This document shows positions 41,362-51,980 of a stretch of 64,000 bases of DNA, piece after piece. Origin of the DNA: Flavobacteriales bacterium UBA952 (GTDB lineage: Bacteria; Bacteroidota; Bacteroidia; Flavobacteriales_D; Crocinitomicaceae); assembly GCA_905182495.1 (NCBI GenBank), contig CAJJBU010000025.1:23699-87698 (forward strand). The letters are read 5' to 3'. Below the pieces are notes generated by a model, which had not been told where the DNA came from, did not search any database, and saw only the letters and a program-made list of their open reading frames with translations. A program made the translations under genes and the position numbers. How positions within the stretch are numbered: position 1 is the stretch's first letter; every line of letters starts with the position of its first letter.

Positions 41362-42381
41362 ATGATAGATTTAAGGAGCGATACCGTAACAAAGCCTAGC
41401 AAAGAAATGCTGGAAGAAATGATAATTGCACCGGTTGGAGATGATGTCTTTGGTGAAGACCCCACTGTTAATAAGTTGCAAGATTTTTCAGCGAATATTT
41501 TTGGTAAAGAAGCTGCTCTTTTTTGCTCTTCAGGAACACAAACAAATCAGATAGCTATAAACCTTCATGCACAACCCGGAGCAGAGGTAATTACCCATTT
41601 TGAAAGTCACGTTTTCAAATATGAAGGTGGTGGGATTGCTAGAAACTCAGGTGCTTCAACAAGAACAGTAGGTGGTTCGCGTGGTAGGATTACAGCATCT
41701 GAAATAGAACCCTGGATAAACCCTAGCAACGACGTCCACTACCCCCTAACGCAGCTTGTTTCGATCGAAGACACCTCAAATAGAGGCGGTGGTGCTATTT
41801 ATGATTTTAATGAAATAAAAAAAATACGTGCCTATTGTAATTCAAAAGGTTTGCCTTTGCATCTCGATGGCGCTCGGGTATTCAATGCCCTAGAAGAAAA
41901 TAAGGTAGATATTAAGGAATATGCAAAGCAATTTGATTCTATATCTGTATGCCTTTCCAAAGGACTCGGTGCCCCAATTGGTAGTCTCCTCATTGCCGAT
42001 GCAGATTTCATTGCAAGAGCAAGAAGAGTCAGGAAAGTTTTTGGAGGAGGAATGAGGCAAGCCGGATTTATTGCTGCAGCCGGTCTTTACGCCCTAAAAA
42101 ACAATATTGTAAGATTGAAGGACGACCATAGGAGAGCTAAAATAATCGAATCTGAATTGTTAAAAACAGCATGGGTCGAATCAGTTATGCCTGTGGAAAG
42201 TAATATTGTAGTTTGCATCCTAAAAGACATTTCTAGAGTTCAAGAATTCGTGAGTGCCTTTGAACAAAAAGGGGTACTAATTATGCCTTTTGGGAAAGGC
42301 ATGCTTCGTATGGTTACCCATTTGGATTTCTCAGAAGACGACACTTCTCGTTTGTGTATGACGATTCGTGATTTGAAATAA
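41362..42381 (+). CDS. ltaE: low-specificity threonine aldolase-like
   Basis: MIDLRSDTVTKPSKEM, DDVFGEDPTVNKL, LHLDGARVFNA. Confidence 0.92.
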   Translation: MIDLRSDTVTKPSKEMLEEMIIAPVGDDVFGEDPTVNKLQDFSANIFGKEAALFCSSGTQTNQIAINLHAQPGAEVITHFESHVFKYEGGGIARNSGASTRTVGGSRGRITASEIEPWINPSNDVHYPLTQLVSIEDTSNRGGGAIYDFNEIKKIRAYCNSKGLPLHLDGARVFNALEENKVDIKEYAKQFDSISVCLSKGLGAPIGSLLIADADFIARARRVRKVFGGGMRQAGFIAAAGLYALKNNIVRLKDDHRRAKIIESELLKTAWVESVMPVESNIVVCILKDISRVQEFVSAFEQKGVLIMPFGKGMLRMVTHLDFSEDDTSRLCMTIRDLK

Positions 42382-42438
42382 ATGAATAATTGTAACTTTA
42401 ATTAATAATTACGCTCTTTATACCGTTAATCCTTTAAC

Positions 42439-44688
42439 GTGAATTATTTAAAAATAATACTCACTCTGTCATTACTTATTTCTAGCCTCTATGGCGTGGG
42501 GCAAAATTGTATTGACATATCTAAAAAGACTGAAAAGCTTTTACAAAAAGCAAAATTTGAAAGAAACAATCAAAACAAAGTCGCGATTTTAAATAAAGTA
42601 CTCTCGAAAAATCCAAATCAATCGGCTATTTACTTTGCTTTAGGAGAATTATACACAGAGCTAGGGAACCAAAGCCTTAGAACGCAGAGCAGTCCATCCG
42701 AAGGTGAACAAATCCTAAAAAAAGCAGCTTTCTATTACCAATCTTCTATTCAAAAATGCAAGAGCTATCATCCAAAAAGCTATTACAATCTTGGAAACAT
42801 TCTTTTTTCATTAGGAAAAGACAAAGAGGCATTATTCTGTTATAAATCTTTTGTGGAATTTGAGGAGAAATACCCAAAACAGATTAAAGGCAACTACCAG
42901 ACTCAAAAAATAAATGCCCTTAAAATTATAGATGGGTTAGAATTTGACAAGAATATGAAAGAAAATCCTGTTCCTTTTTCCCCATCAATCGTCAATCGAA
43001 TTAGCACGCCACTAGATGAATATTTCCCAATGATATCCCCGGACAATGATCTATTATTTTACACTAGAAAAATTGACCGAACAAGACTAGGAGACATCGC
43101 GACTAATGTAGTTGAAGAATTCACTATTTCTGAAAAGGAAGGGTCCTCTAATACTTTCTCCATCGGAAAGCCTGTTGCTTCGCCTTTTAACGATGGCACA
43201 TTCAACAACTATGGTTCCGCTACACTATCAGTAGACAATAGGGAGATGATCATCTGTGCTTGTAAAAAGGAACGTGTCTATCGACAAAACTATTTGAATT
43301 GTGATTTATACGTTAGTAAATTTAAAAGAACAGGCAAAGGCGGAAATGATTTTGAATGGTCTCCCCTTGTTAATCTTGGCGAGAACATTAATACAAAAGA
43401 TGGATGGGAAGCTCAACCCTCATTATCATCTGATGGTAAAACCTTGTTTTTCACTTCCATTAGAAAAGGATCTAGAGACAACGATATTTATATCTCAGAA
43501 AAACAAAGCAATGGCACATGGGGCTTAGCCAAGCCTTTTGATGAAATCAATACCGCTGGTAAAGACAAAAGCCCATTTTTCCATCAAGATGGAGAAACAC
43601 TTTATTTTGTGTCATCATCAGGAAAAGAACGCAAAGGCATGGGAGGATTGGATATCTTCTATGTTCGAAGGCAAGGAGATGGATGGAGCGCACCAAAAAA
43701 CATAGGCTACCCCATCAATTCGCCTCAAGATGAGCTCGGAATATTTGTTTCAACAAGTGGCCGAATTGCTTACTTCTCATCACTTCAGGATGGTAATTGG
43801 AACATCTATGCCTTCAATCTTTATAAAGAAGCGAGACCCGAGGAAGTCGTTATCATAAAAGGAACTTTGGCCTCTAGCGAGGGTAAGACGGTTAAAAATG
43901 CCAAGGTTCGTATTCATTATGATGATACCGCTGAATCACAAGAAATCACAGTAAATGATGATGACGGTACATATGCTGCCGTAGTTAAAGTGAATAAATC
44001 CAAAAACATAACTATCGTTGCACAAAAAGAAAATGCAACTTTCGCGATTTCTAAGTTAGACCTCTCTCCTTTGCAAACCATAGACACAAAAAACGTTGAT
44101 TTACACATGGAAATGGCAAGTAATACGGACAGCATTGGAGTTGAAAATGATCAAGAATCATTTAAAAACCCGATTACTACCGATGAAATAATTTCTGATT
44201 CAAATCAAGTACAACAAATAGAAAAAGCAGCAGAACATTTCCCAAAGGCCCTGTTAAGTGATCAAGAGCTAGAAGCCACAAGACCTCTGAATGATTCTAA
44301 ACCCATCAACCTCCTTCCTATTATCATAGACACAGTCGTCAGCGGAAGTAAATTTGAATTGAATGATGTCCTATTCGAATCGGACTCCTATTTACTTAAA
44401 GAAGAATCCAAGGCCATTCTTAATTTGTTTGCAGCTTACCTTTTACAGAATGAGAATTATTTTATTAAAATCGAAGGGCACACGGATGATATTGGTGAGG
44501 CCCAGTCTAACCTTATTTTATCTAAAAAAAGAGCTGAAGAGGTGAAGTTCTATCTGATATCAAAAGGGATTAACACCAAGAGACTTGCAGCGAAAGGTTT
44601 TGGAGAAAGTGCACCAAAAGTTCCTAATGACTCAGCCAGTAATCGGGTTAAGAACCGAAGGACGGAATGCCAAATCATAATTAAGTAG
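42439..44688 (+). CDS. OmpA-family protein with TPR and PD40 repeats (PorE-like architecture)
   Basis: Signal peptide, TPR region, PD40-type propeller repeats (QPSLSSDGKTLFFTS), carboxypeptidase-regulatory-like domain, OmpA C-domain IEGHTDDIGEAQSNLILSKKRAEEV. Confidence 0.85.
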   Translation: MNYLKIILTLSLLISSLYGVGQNCIDISKKTEKLLQKAKFERNNQNKVAILNKVLSKNPNQSAIYFALGELYTELGNQSLRTQSSPSEGEQILKKAAFYYQSSIQKCKSYHPKSYYNLGNILFSLGKDKEALFCYKSFVEFEEKYPKQIKGNYQTQKINALKIIDGLEFDKNMKENPVPFSPSIVNRISTPLDEYFPMISPDNDLLFYTRKIDRTRLGDIATNVVEEFTISEKEGSSNTFSIGKPVASPFNDGTFNNYGSATLSVDNREMIICACKKERVYRQNYLNCDLYVSKFKRTGKGGNDFEWSPLVNLGENINTKDGWEAQPSLSSDGKTLFFTSIRKGSRDNDIYISEKQSNGTWGLAKPFDEINTAGKDKSPFFHQDGETLYFVSSSGKERKGMGGLDIFYVRRQGDGWSAPKNIGYPINSPQDELGIFVSTSGRIAYFSSLQDGNWNIYAFNLYKEARPEEVVIIKGTLASSEGKTVKNAKVRIHYDDTAESQEITVNDDDGTYAAVVKVNKSKNITIVAQKENATFAISKLDLSPLQTIDTKNVDLHMEMASNTDSIGVENDQESFKNPITTDEIISDSNQVQQIEKAAEHFPKALLSDQELEATRPLNDSKPINLLPIIIDTVVSGSKFELNDVLFESDSYLLKEESKAILNLFAAYLLQNENYFIKIEGHTDDIGEAQSNLILSKKRAEEVKFYLISKGINTKRLAAKGFGESAPKVPNDSASNRVKNRRTECQIIIK

Positions 44689-44698
44689 AATTTAGAGC

Positions 44699-44723
44699 AA
44701 AAAAAAGAGGGCTACTGCCCTCT
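44699..44723 (-). terminator. rho-independent terminator of rplS
   Basis: Minus strand AGAGGGC-AGTA-GCCCTCT perfect 7-bp stem followed by an 8-T run (A run 44699-44706 on plus). Confidence 0.85.
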
Positions 44724-44746
44724 AATATTTTATGGAATCAAAAAGA

Positions 44747-45109
44747 TTAGCTTTTGATGACTCTTCTTTTTTCACGGATTCTAGCAGACTTTCCAGTTCT
44801 TTCTCTAAAATAGAATATTCTTGCTCTACGCACAGAACCTTCTTTCATCACTTTTATACTGTCAAGAAAAGGAGATGAAATTGGGAATATTCTCTCAACA
44901 CCAACATTTCCTGACATTTTACGAACTGTAAAGGTTTCGGTCAAACCTGTTCCTCTTCGCTGAATCACAACACCTTGAAACTGCTGTATTCTTTCTTTAT
45001 TACCTTCCTTAATCTTATAAGAAACTGTAATTGTATCACCTGAAGAAAAGCTAGGCATTTCGTTTACGGTGGTAATTTCTTTCTGTATCTCGTTAATAAT
45101 ATTCATCAC
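44747..45109 (-). CDS. rplS: 50S ribosomal protein L19
   Basis: [51 protein letters not shown]. Confidence 0.97.
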   Translation of the reverse strand: MMNIINEIQKEITTVNEMPSFSSGDTITVSYKIKEGNKERIQQFQGVVIQRRGTGLTETFTVRKMSGNVGVERIFPISSPFLDSIKVMKEGSVRRARIFYFRERTGKSARIREKRRVIKS

Positions 45110-45340
45110 TTTTGAATTGAATTCCCCTTATTTGGGGGTGCAATATTACGAAAAAAATGTCGTTTAAAAGAAAACATCTAGGTAAAAAATTGAATATTTT
45201 TTATTCACAAAGGTAAGTGTAAAATAAAAAGGCTTTAGATATAAACAAAATGAAAATAGAATTCGTTGAAAAGTTCCTTTCATTCAGTCAAAAAGCAAGC
45301 ACAAGTTCTAGTATTTTTACATTAAACAACACTTTGAAGG

Positions 45341-46153
45341 ATGGCTAAGATAATTGCAATTGCGAATCAAAAGGGAGGCGTAGGAAAAACGACAACAACT
45401 ATTAATTTAGGGGGATGTCTTGGTGTTTTAGAATATAAAACATTAATTGTTGATGCGGACCCACAAGCCAATGCCACATCAGGCACAGGGTTTAATCCAT
45501 CAGCGGTTAAGAATATTTACGACTGCTTGGTTCACAACTACCATCCAAAAGATGTCATACTCAAAACAGATAGTCCTAATTTGGATATCTTACCTGCACA
45601 CATTGACCTTGTTGGAGCCGAACTCGAAATGATCAATCTTCCTAATAGGGAATATTTACTCAAGGAGACTTTGGAAAAAGTCAAAGATGATTATGACTTT
45701 ATTTTAATAGATTGCTCACCATCATTAGGTTTGATTACCTTGAATTCTTTGGCTGCAGCCGACTCGGTTCTAATCCCTGTTCAATGCGAGTATTTTGCAT
45801 TAGAAGGACTTAGCAAGCTCTTAAACACGATTAAGATTGTACAGGGACGGTTAAATGAATCTTTGGAAATCGAAGGCATGCTGTTAACCATGTACGACAC
45901 GAGACTGCGTCTTGCAAATCAAGTTGTTGACGAATTAAAAACCCATTTTCAAGAACTTGTATTTGATACTGTTATTCATCGAAACACCACATTAAGCGAA
46001 GCTTCGAGTCACGGCGCTACCATTATCATGCATGATGCCTCGTGTAAAGGATCTATTAACTATCTTAATTTCTCTAGGGAACTTCTTCAAAAAAACAACC
46101 TAACGAAAATTGAAAATGGAGATAAATTTATTGAAATAGACAATGAGCTCTAA
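45341..46153 (+). CDS. parA: chromosome-partitioning ATPase ParA/Soj
   Basis: IAIANQKGGVGKTTTTINLG Walker A; VDADPQANATSG. Confidence 0.95.
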   Translation: MAKIIAIANQKGGVGKTTTTINLGGCLGVLEYKTLIVDADPQANATSGTGFNPSAVKNIYDCLVHNYHPKDVILKTDSPNLDILPAHIDLVGAELEMINLPNREYLLKETLEKVKDDYDFILIDCSPSLGLITLNSLAAADSVLIPVQCEYFALEGLSKLLNTIKIVQGRLNESLEIEGMLLTMYDTRLRLANQVVDELKTHFQELVFDTVIHRNTTLSEASSHGATIIMHDASCKGSINYLNFSRELLQKNNLTKIENGDKFIEIDNEL

Positions 46154-47011
46154 CTCTCAGAAAAAACCAGCTTTAGGCAGAGGGTTAAGCGCCTTATTGC
46201 ACAATTCTGAAACAGATGTGACTTCCGCGCGCATTGCTCCCGTTGGCTCGGTATCAGAAATCAGTATTCATCACATTGAAACAAACCCTTTTAATCCACG
46301 GACCAATTTTGAAAAAGAAGCACTCTTTGATCTTAGGGAATCGATTCTAGAACACGGTATTATTCAACCCTTAACGGTCAGAAAGATGGGGAATGATCGC
46401 TACCAACTGATATCTGGAGAAAGACGATACAGGGCATCGCAGCTTGCTGGGCTAAAATATGTACCTGTTTATATTAGAATTGCCAACGATCAAAATATGT
46501 TAGAATATGCGCTTGTTGAAAACATACAGCGTGAAGATTTAAATGCCATTGAAGTGGCGCTATCCTATGAGCGACTTCTCACAGAATGCTCCCTAACACA
46601 AGAAGATCTCAGTGAAAAAATAGCCAAATCTCGATCGAATATTGCAAATCATATACGTTTACTCAAACTTCCTAGTGAAATACAAGCTGGATTGAGAGAC
46701 AAGTCAATCAGTATGGGGCACGCCAGAGCGCTCCTATCATTAGACACTGAGGAGGAACAACTTTTAAAGTTCAAAGAAATCCTTGAAAACAAACTATCCG
46801 TAAGAGCAATTGAAGAAAAGGTTAAAATTCTCGAATACCCCTTCCAAGCAATCTTGAAAAAAATGGCCAGTATACAAGAGACTCCTTAAGCTCTTTTTAT
46901 GACACTCGTATCAAAATACAGCAAAGTAAAAATGGTTCAGGAAAAATACACTTGAATTTCTCTAATGAGAATGAGTTTCAGCGTTTAATAAAACTGCTAC
47001 TCCAGAAATGA
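46143..47011 (+). CDS. parB: chromosome-partitioning protein ParB; C-terminal domain out of frame after 46889
   Basis: GRGLSALL, LISGERRYRASQLAGL, LVENIQREDLNAIE; after the in-frame stop at 46889 an adjacent frame reads LSSFYDTRIKIQQSKNGSGKIHLNFSNENEFQRLIKLLLQK* ending at 47011. Confidence 0.88.
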
Positions 47012-47532
47012 AAACTTTAGTATTCTTACTACTCACCTTCTTTGTTTATACGCAGGGCAAGGCTCAGTTGAATGAAGCAGATACGAGTTACACACACCCC
47101 TTTCGCAAGTCAATACTATTCTCGGCTGTACTGCCAGGAGCTGGTCAAGTCTACAATAGCGTAAAAAAGAAAAAAGGTTTCCGACATGCAATTTGGAAAG
47201 TCCCGCTTATCTATGGTGCACTGGGCGCAACCGTGTATATGCTCGTTCAAAACCAAAGTATTCAAAACGGACTAAAAACAGAATATACAAATAGATTAAA
47301 TGGAGTTGTTGAAGATCCAGAGTGGTCATCGTATGATGATCAAGCGGTCCTTTATTTGTACAAACAGTATCTCGACCAAAGAGATCTATCCATTCTCGCT
47401 GTAGGGGCGGTCTATTTATTTCAAATATTAGACGCCGGCGTAGCATCTCATTTCATCTCATTCGATGTAAGTGAAGACTTATCTCTCCGCATTCAACCTA
47501 CTCTACTTGGGTATGATGACTCCAGGAATTAA
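47008..47532 (+). CDS. DUF5683-like membrane protein
   Basis: HPFRKSILFSAVLPGAGQVYN; ATGA overlap with the restored parB frame. Confidence 0.7.
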   Translation: MKTLVFLLLTFFVYTQGKAQLNEADTSYTHPFRKSILFSAVLPGAGQVYNSVKKKKGFRHAIWKVPLIYGALGATVYMLVQNQSIQNGLKTEYTNRLNGVVEDPEWSSYDDQAVLYLYKQYLDQRDLSILAVGAVYLFQILDAGVASHFISFDVSEDLSLRIQPTLLGYDDSRN

Positions 47533-47577
47533 CATAAGTTTGAATTTCAAGTAAGCAATTAATCATACCTTAGCGAC

Positions 47578-48294
47578 GTGAATATAGCACTCATCGGATA
47601 CGGGAAAATGGGCAAGGAAATTGAAAAAGTTGCCCTGGAAAGAAACCACATCATAAGCCATAAGTTTTCATCGGCCTCCCCCTTCCATAGGGATTCAAAT
47701 ATCGATACAGATGTAGCGATTGAATTTACGGCACCAGATTTTGCTGTGACCAACATTAATCAATGTCTAGATATGGGCATCCCGATCGTTTCCGGCACGA
47801 CTGGATGGATCAAAGAATTACCTGAAATTGAAAAAAAAATCGCGAAAACAAATGGAGCCCTTCTTTATGCTTCAAATTTTAGTTTAGGCGTTCACTTATT
47901 TTTTGAATTAAGTAAAAAAATGGGCGCGCTCATGAATAAATATTCTTATCAGGCAAATATTACAGAAACCCATCATACAGAAAAAAAAGATGCTCCTAGT
48001 GGCACGGCAATAACACTAGCACAAATCTTAATCAAAGAATTAACTCACTACAACAATTGGTCGGTTCAAGATGGCCAAGCAATAGCTAAAGATACGCTTC
48101 CAATAGCGTCAAAAAGAATTGAAAATATTCCGGGAACTCATGAAGTTCGCTTCACCTCAGAAATCGATACAATAGCACTCACACATATAGCAAATAATAG
48201 AAAAGGATTTGCCCTCGGCGCTGTCATTGCAGCTGAATGGATTCTTGATCAAAGAGGATTGTTCACCATGGCAGATGTACTTAATTTAAAATAA
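47578..48294 (+). CDS. dapB: 4-hydroxy-tetrahydrodipicolinate reductase
   Basis: IALIGYGKMGKEIE, VSGTTGW, HHTEKKDAPSGTA. Confidence 0.95.
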   Translation: MNIALIGYGKMGKEIEKVALERNHIISHKFSSASPFHRDSNIDTDVAIEFTAPDFAVTNINQCLDMGIPIVSGTTGWIKELPEIEKKIAKTNGALLYASNFSLGVHLFFELSKKMGALMNKYSYQANITETHHTEKKDAPSGTAITLAQILIKELTHYNNWSVQDGQAIAKDTLPIASKRIENIPGTHEVRFTSEIDTIALTHIANNRKGFALGAVIAAEWILDQRGLFTMADVLNLK

Positions 48295-48295
48295 A

Positions 48296-50161
48296 ATGAA
48301 CATACTCTATTTTTACCTCTTTCTTTTAGTTCATCCTTATCTCGGTATGTGGTGGAAATCATTTCCCAAAGCAGGTCGTCAGTCATGGGAAGCATTGATT
48401 CCAGGTTACAATTATTTCATTGTTTTCAAACTAAGTTGTAAAAAACCTTTTTGGGCACTACTTCTAGCATTCCCTGGTATTCACCTTGTGATGTGGGCGA
48501 CCGCGAACGTATCTTACATCAGAAGGTTTGGATACTACTCTTTCACCGATACACTTCAGGGTATCTTTTTTCCTTATTACTTGATGTACAAGTGTACCCA
48601 GGAAGGAGAAATATTTGAGGATGAAACCAACTGGTCTAACTCTGCAGAACGTGAAACTAGAAAATGGGGAGACCACGTTGCCCTATTCTTATCGCTGCCG
48701 ATTATTGGCCATGTTGTTGCCATCGGAATAGACATGGTTACTAGAGATAAACCCGGCACGAAATCTAGGGTAAAAGAATGGGGAGACTCTATCCTATTTG
48801 CACTCGTAGCTGCTAGTATCATCAGAACTTATGTTTTTGAGCCTTTCCAAATCCCAACGGGCTCTATGGAAAAGACCCTTTTGGTCGGCGACTTCTTGTT
48901 TGTTAATAAATTAGCTTATGGTTCTAAAGTACCGGTCACCCCCCTATCGTATCCGCTAGTCCACAACACAGTTCCATGGGTAAACATGAAGTCCTATAGC
49001 GGTCTTGAAATTGGCGATTACACAAGACTACCAGGCTTTGGCACGGTCTCTAGATATGATGTTGTGGTATTTAACTACCCATCAGGGGACACAGCAGTAT
49101 ACGACCCTAGAATGCCTAACGGGCTCATGGGGCATGACTACCATGGTATTCTAAACAATGAAGCTTATTACCAATACCAAAAGGCCAACTCGGCAAAACT
49201 ACAGAGCCTTAGGAAAAACGCCTCTGATAGTACATTCAATGTCTATTACGATTCATTCTGTAAAGCATATATAAACAACCCTGCTCCATGGAGAAAAATA
49301 GCACGAGAAAGACTGGCCAATGGAAATTTCCCGGAGTACATGGTCAGTGACGAAACACCTGAAGCTCATGGCGGATTAATATACAGACCCGTGGATAAGA
49401 GAGAAAATTATATCAAACGTTGCGTAGGAATCCCTGGAGACACACTAGAGGTCATTAATGCTGTCTTATACGTTAATGGGAAGCCAGCCGAGGTTGGAGA
49501 GAACCAGTGCCTTCAATATGAGGTAGATAAAAGTATCGTAGAGTTCCCCGGAGCATCTGAAATGTATGAAGAGTATGGATTAGAGAATGCGCCTAATCAA
49601 ACGAGAATGGATTTCAAAGATGCAGATATCAGAAACCCAAATAAGTACGTTTTAACGTTAACAGAAGGTGAGAAAAACAAAATCGAAAAGGATTTTAACA
49701 TCAAGCTAAACCTGGTCATTGAAGCTCAATACACTGACGATTCAAGTTACATCGCTACAGGTGAGGATCTAATTGCAAACATCAATTATTTCCCAAAAGA
49801 CTTCTACATCAACAATACACCCACGAATTTTTCGAAATTCGTGATTCCCAAGAAAGGAGTTAGCGTTTCTATCCATGCAAACAACATTGCCTGGTACAGA
49901 AGAATCATTACCGCTTATGAAGGACATAGCTTAGAGGAAAAGAAAGAGGGCATCTTCATCGACGGTAAAAAGTCAAGTTCGTACACTTTTGGTATGAATT
50001 ATTATTGGCTGATGGGAGACAACCGATACAACTCTGCTGACTCAAGGGTATGGGGATTTGTTCCAGAAGACCATGTTGTCGGTAGGGCATCATTGGTTTG
50101 GTTTTCAAAAAGTGCTTATCTAGGTGTCCGCTGGGAACGATTATTTAAATGGATTGAATGA
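48296..50161 (+). CDS. lepB: signal peptidase I with long insertion
   Basis: PFQIPTGSMEKTLLVGDFLFVNK catalytic Ser motif, YIKRCVGIPGD, MGDNRYNSADSRVWGFVP. Confidence 0.94.
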   Translation: MNILYFYLFLLVHPYLGMWWKSFPKAGRQSWEALIPGYNYFIVFKLSCKKPFWALLLAFPGIHLVMWATANVSYIRRFGYYSFTDTLQGIFFPYYLMYKCTQEGEIFEDETNWSNSAERETRKWGDHVALFLSLPIIGHVVAIGIDMVTRDKPGTKSRVKEWGDSILFALVAASIIRTYVFEPFQIPTGSMEKTLLVGDFLFVNKLAYGSKVPVTPLSYPLVHNTVPWVNMKSYSGLEIGDYTRLPGFGTVSRYDVVVFNYPSGDTAVYDPRMPNGLMGHDYHGILNNEAYYQYQKANSAKLQSLRKNASDSTFNVYYDSFCKAYINNPAPWRKIARERLANGNFPEYMVSDETPEAHGGLIYRPVDKRENYIKRCVGIPGDTLEVINAVLYVNGKPAEVGENQCLQYEVDKSIVEFPGASEMYEEYGLENAPNQTRMDFKDADIRNPNKYVLTLTEGEKNKIEKDFNIKLNLVIEAQYTDDSSYIATGEDLIANINYFPKDFYINNTPTNFSKFVIPKKGVSVSIHANNIAWYRRIITAYEGHSLEEKKEGIFIDGKKSSSYTFGMNYYWLMGDNRYNSADSRVWGFVPEDHVVGRASLVWFSKSAYLGVRWERLFKWIE

Positions 50162-50754
50162 CGGCCTTATTTCCAAGCGCCTACTTCCCCTCTATTTCCT
50201 ATTTAAATTCTTTTTTTTTGGAAGACCATGTGGCAATCGAGATTTTTGAAACCTATCCAAAGCAAACGCTTAGAAACCGCTGTGAAATAGCAACGAGTAA
50301 TGGAAAGCTAAGACTCAGTGTCCCTATCAAAAGAGTCAATGGATCTAAGACGCTAACAAGAGATATACGTATCGACAACGCAACCTCATGGAAAAAAGAG
50401 CATTGGAGAAGCATTCAAACAGCCTATGCTTCTGCCCCCTATTTTGAGGAGTACGACAAAGAAATCCACCACTTGATACATTCTAAAAATGAGCACCTCA
50501 TAGACCTGAATAACAGTATATTAGAGTTTTTATATAAAGTATTAGATCAAACATATTCGAGGACTGAAACGGCTGCCTTTAAAACCTTGACCGATAAAGA
50601 TTTTCGCAATGCTGACTTTAAAAAATATAGCGGGCAGAAATACATACAGGTGTTTTCGGAGGAAAATGGCTTTTTATCGAATCTTTCAATACTAGACTTG
50701 CTCTTTAATGAAGGGCCATTTATTCGAAATTGGATTCTACAAAAATTGAAATGA
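50158..50754 (+). CDS. WbqC-family protein
   Basis: FPSAYFPSISYL N-terminus, DNATSWKKEHWRSIQTAYASAPYF. Confidence 0.83.
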   Translation: MTALFPSAYFPSISYLNSFFLEDHVAIEIFETYPKQTLRNRCEIATSNGKLRLSVPIKRVNGSKTLTRDIRIDNATSWKKEHWRSIQTAYASAPYFEEYDKEIHHLIHSKNEHLIDLNNSILEFLYKVLDQTYSRTETAAFKTLTDKDFRNADFKKYSGQKYIQVFSEENGFLSNLSILDLLFNEGPFIRNWILQKLK

Positions 50755-51275
50755 GTTACTGTCAATATTGCAATGACCTGCCCAAAGACAACCCCCACCG
50801 CATCTATCACGATACGCAATATGGCATTAAACCAAGTTCAGATGATGCTCTTTTTGGAAGACTGATCTTAGAAATCAATCAAGCTGGGCTCTCATGGAAC
50901 ACCATCATTAACAAAACGGATTCAATCCAATCTGCATATTTTGGATTCAATATTCAAAAAATTTCAAAACTAGAGAATGAGGACATTGACCGACTAATGA
51001 AAGATGCAGGCACCATTAGACACCGAGGGAAAATAAATGCCATTGTGTACAACGCCAAAATAATTGTTGAAATCCAAGAAAAAAGTGGTTCATTTGATCA
51101 GTGGCTCACACTTCAAAGCCAAAATACTTTGGACGATTGGCTAAAAGTCTTCAAAAAGAATTTTAAATTTGTTGGCAAGGAAATTGTTAATGAATTCCTA
51201 TTAAGTACTGGGTACATGCCTGGAGTTCACGATTCTGATTGCCCCAAGTCCTTTAATTTAAAAGCGGAAATATGA
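50751..51275 (+). CDS. DNA-3-methyladenine glycosylase I-like
   Basis: DTQYGIKPSSDDALFGRLILEINQAGLSW. Confidence 0.85.
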   Translation: MSYCQYCNDLPKDNPHRIYHDTQYGIKPSSDDALFGRLILEINQAGLSWNTIINKTDSIQSAYFGFNIQKISKLENEDIDRLMKDAGTIRHRGKINAIVYNAKIIVEIQEKSGSFDQWLTLQSQNTLDDWLKVFKKNFKFVGKEIVNEFLLSTGYMPGVHDSDCPKSFNLKAEI

Positions 51276-51976
51276 AAAAAATCATTCTTATAAGTCTTGT
51301 TTTAACGACAACGCTAATCTCTTATGCCCAAGTGAGCTTGAGTGCAGGTGCAGGTATAGCAAATGGGTTCAGCTCGGATCAATCCTTTACGGGTTTAAAT
51401 GGTGGTTTTGAAATGCCTAGATCAAATGACGTGACTTTCTACGGGCGAATAGGCCATTTTTTCTCAAGAAAAGGCGAAAATACTAATACCACGAGTGCCT
51501 ATAATAACAATCCAAATGATCCTATTTACAGTATTCAAGCTTCCTATTTATATAAATTTAATTACACCACAATAGAAGGGGGAACACGTTATTACGTAAT
51601 GAATGATTATGATAATGGATTCTCTGCTTATGGTGGGACAAATTTCATGCTTTCGTTTAATTCTATAAAAAGAAAGTATGAGAGAGATGCCTCTTATGGG
51701 GTTGACATTATCGAGAATTGGCAAAACAACTATTCTATAGACCCTAATGAAAACGAAGACGCCACAATTATGAACTTATCACTTGGCCTTCAAGGAGGAG
51801 TTAAATACACAATTGCAGGGACGGGAACCGTCTATTTTGACGTAAGTGGCCAATACACTATTTTTAATGCTGCTCAAAATGAAAATTTCGCTCAGAATTA
51901 TTTGAATTCTTTTGACAATCAATACTCAAGACTTTTCTTTATATTTTCTGTAGGCTTCCGAAAGGACCTCTATTAA
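51272..51976 (+). CDS. hypothetical outer-membrane beta-barrel protein
   Basis: Signal peptide and beta-barrel pattern ending in VGFRKDLY. Confidence 0.5.
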   Translation: MKKIILISLVLTTTLISYAQVSLSAGAGIANGFSSDQSFTGLNGGFEMPRSNDVTFYGRIGHFFSRKGENTNTTSAYNNNPNDPIYSIQASYLYKFNYTTIEGGTRYYVMNDYDNGFSAYGGTNFMLSFNSIKRKYERDASYGVDIIENWQNNYSIDPNENEDATIMNLSLGLQGGVKYTIAGTGTVYFDVSGQYTIFNAAQNENFAQNYLNSFDNQYSRLFFIFSVGFRKDLY

Positions 51977-51980
51977 CCCC

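Noticed and set aside
45110-45340. Search for a parS palindrome (TGTTTCACGTGAAACA-like) next to parAB
   Set aside because: No convincing palindrome seen in the upstream or downstream intergenic DNA.
48296-50161. Unusually long (621 aa) LepB considered as a novel fusion
   Set aside because: Large insertions between the catalytic Ser and Lys regions are common in Bacteroidota signal peptidase I.
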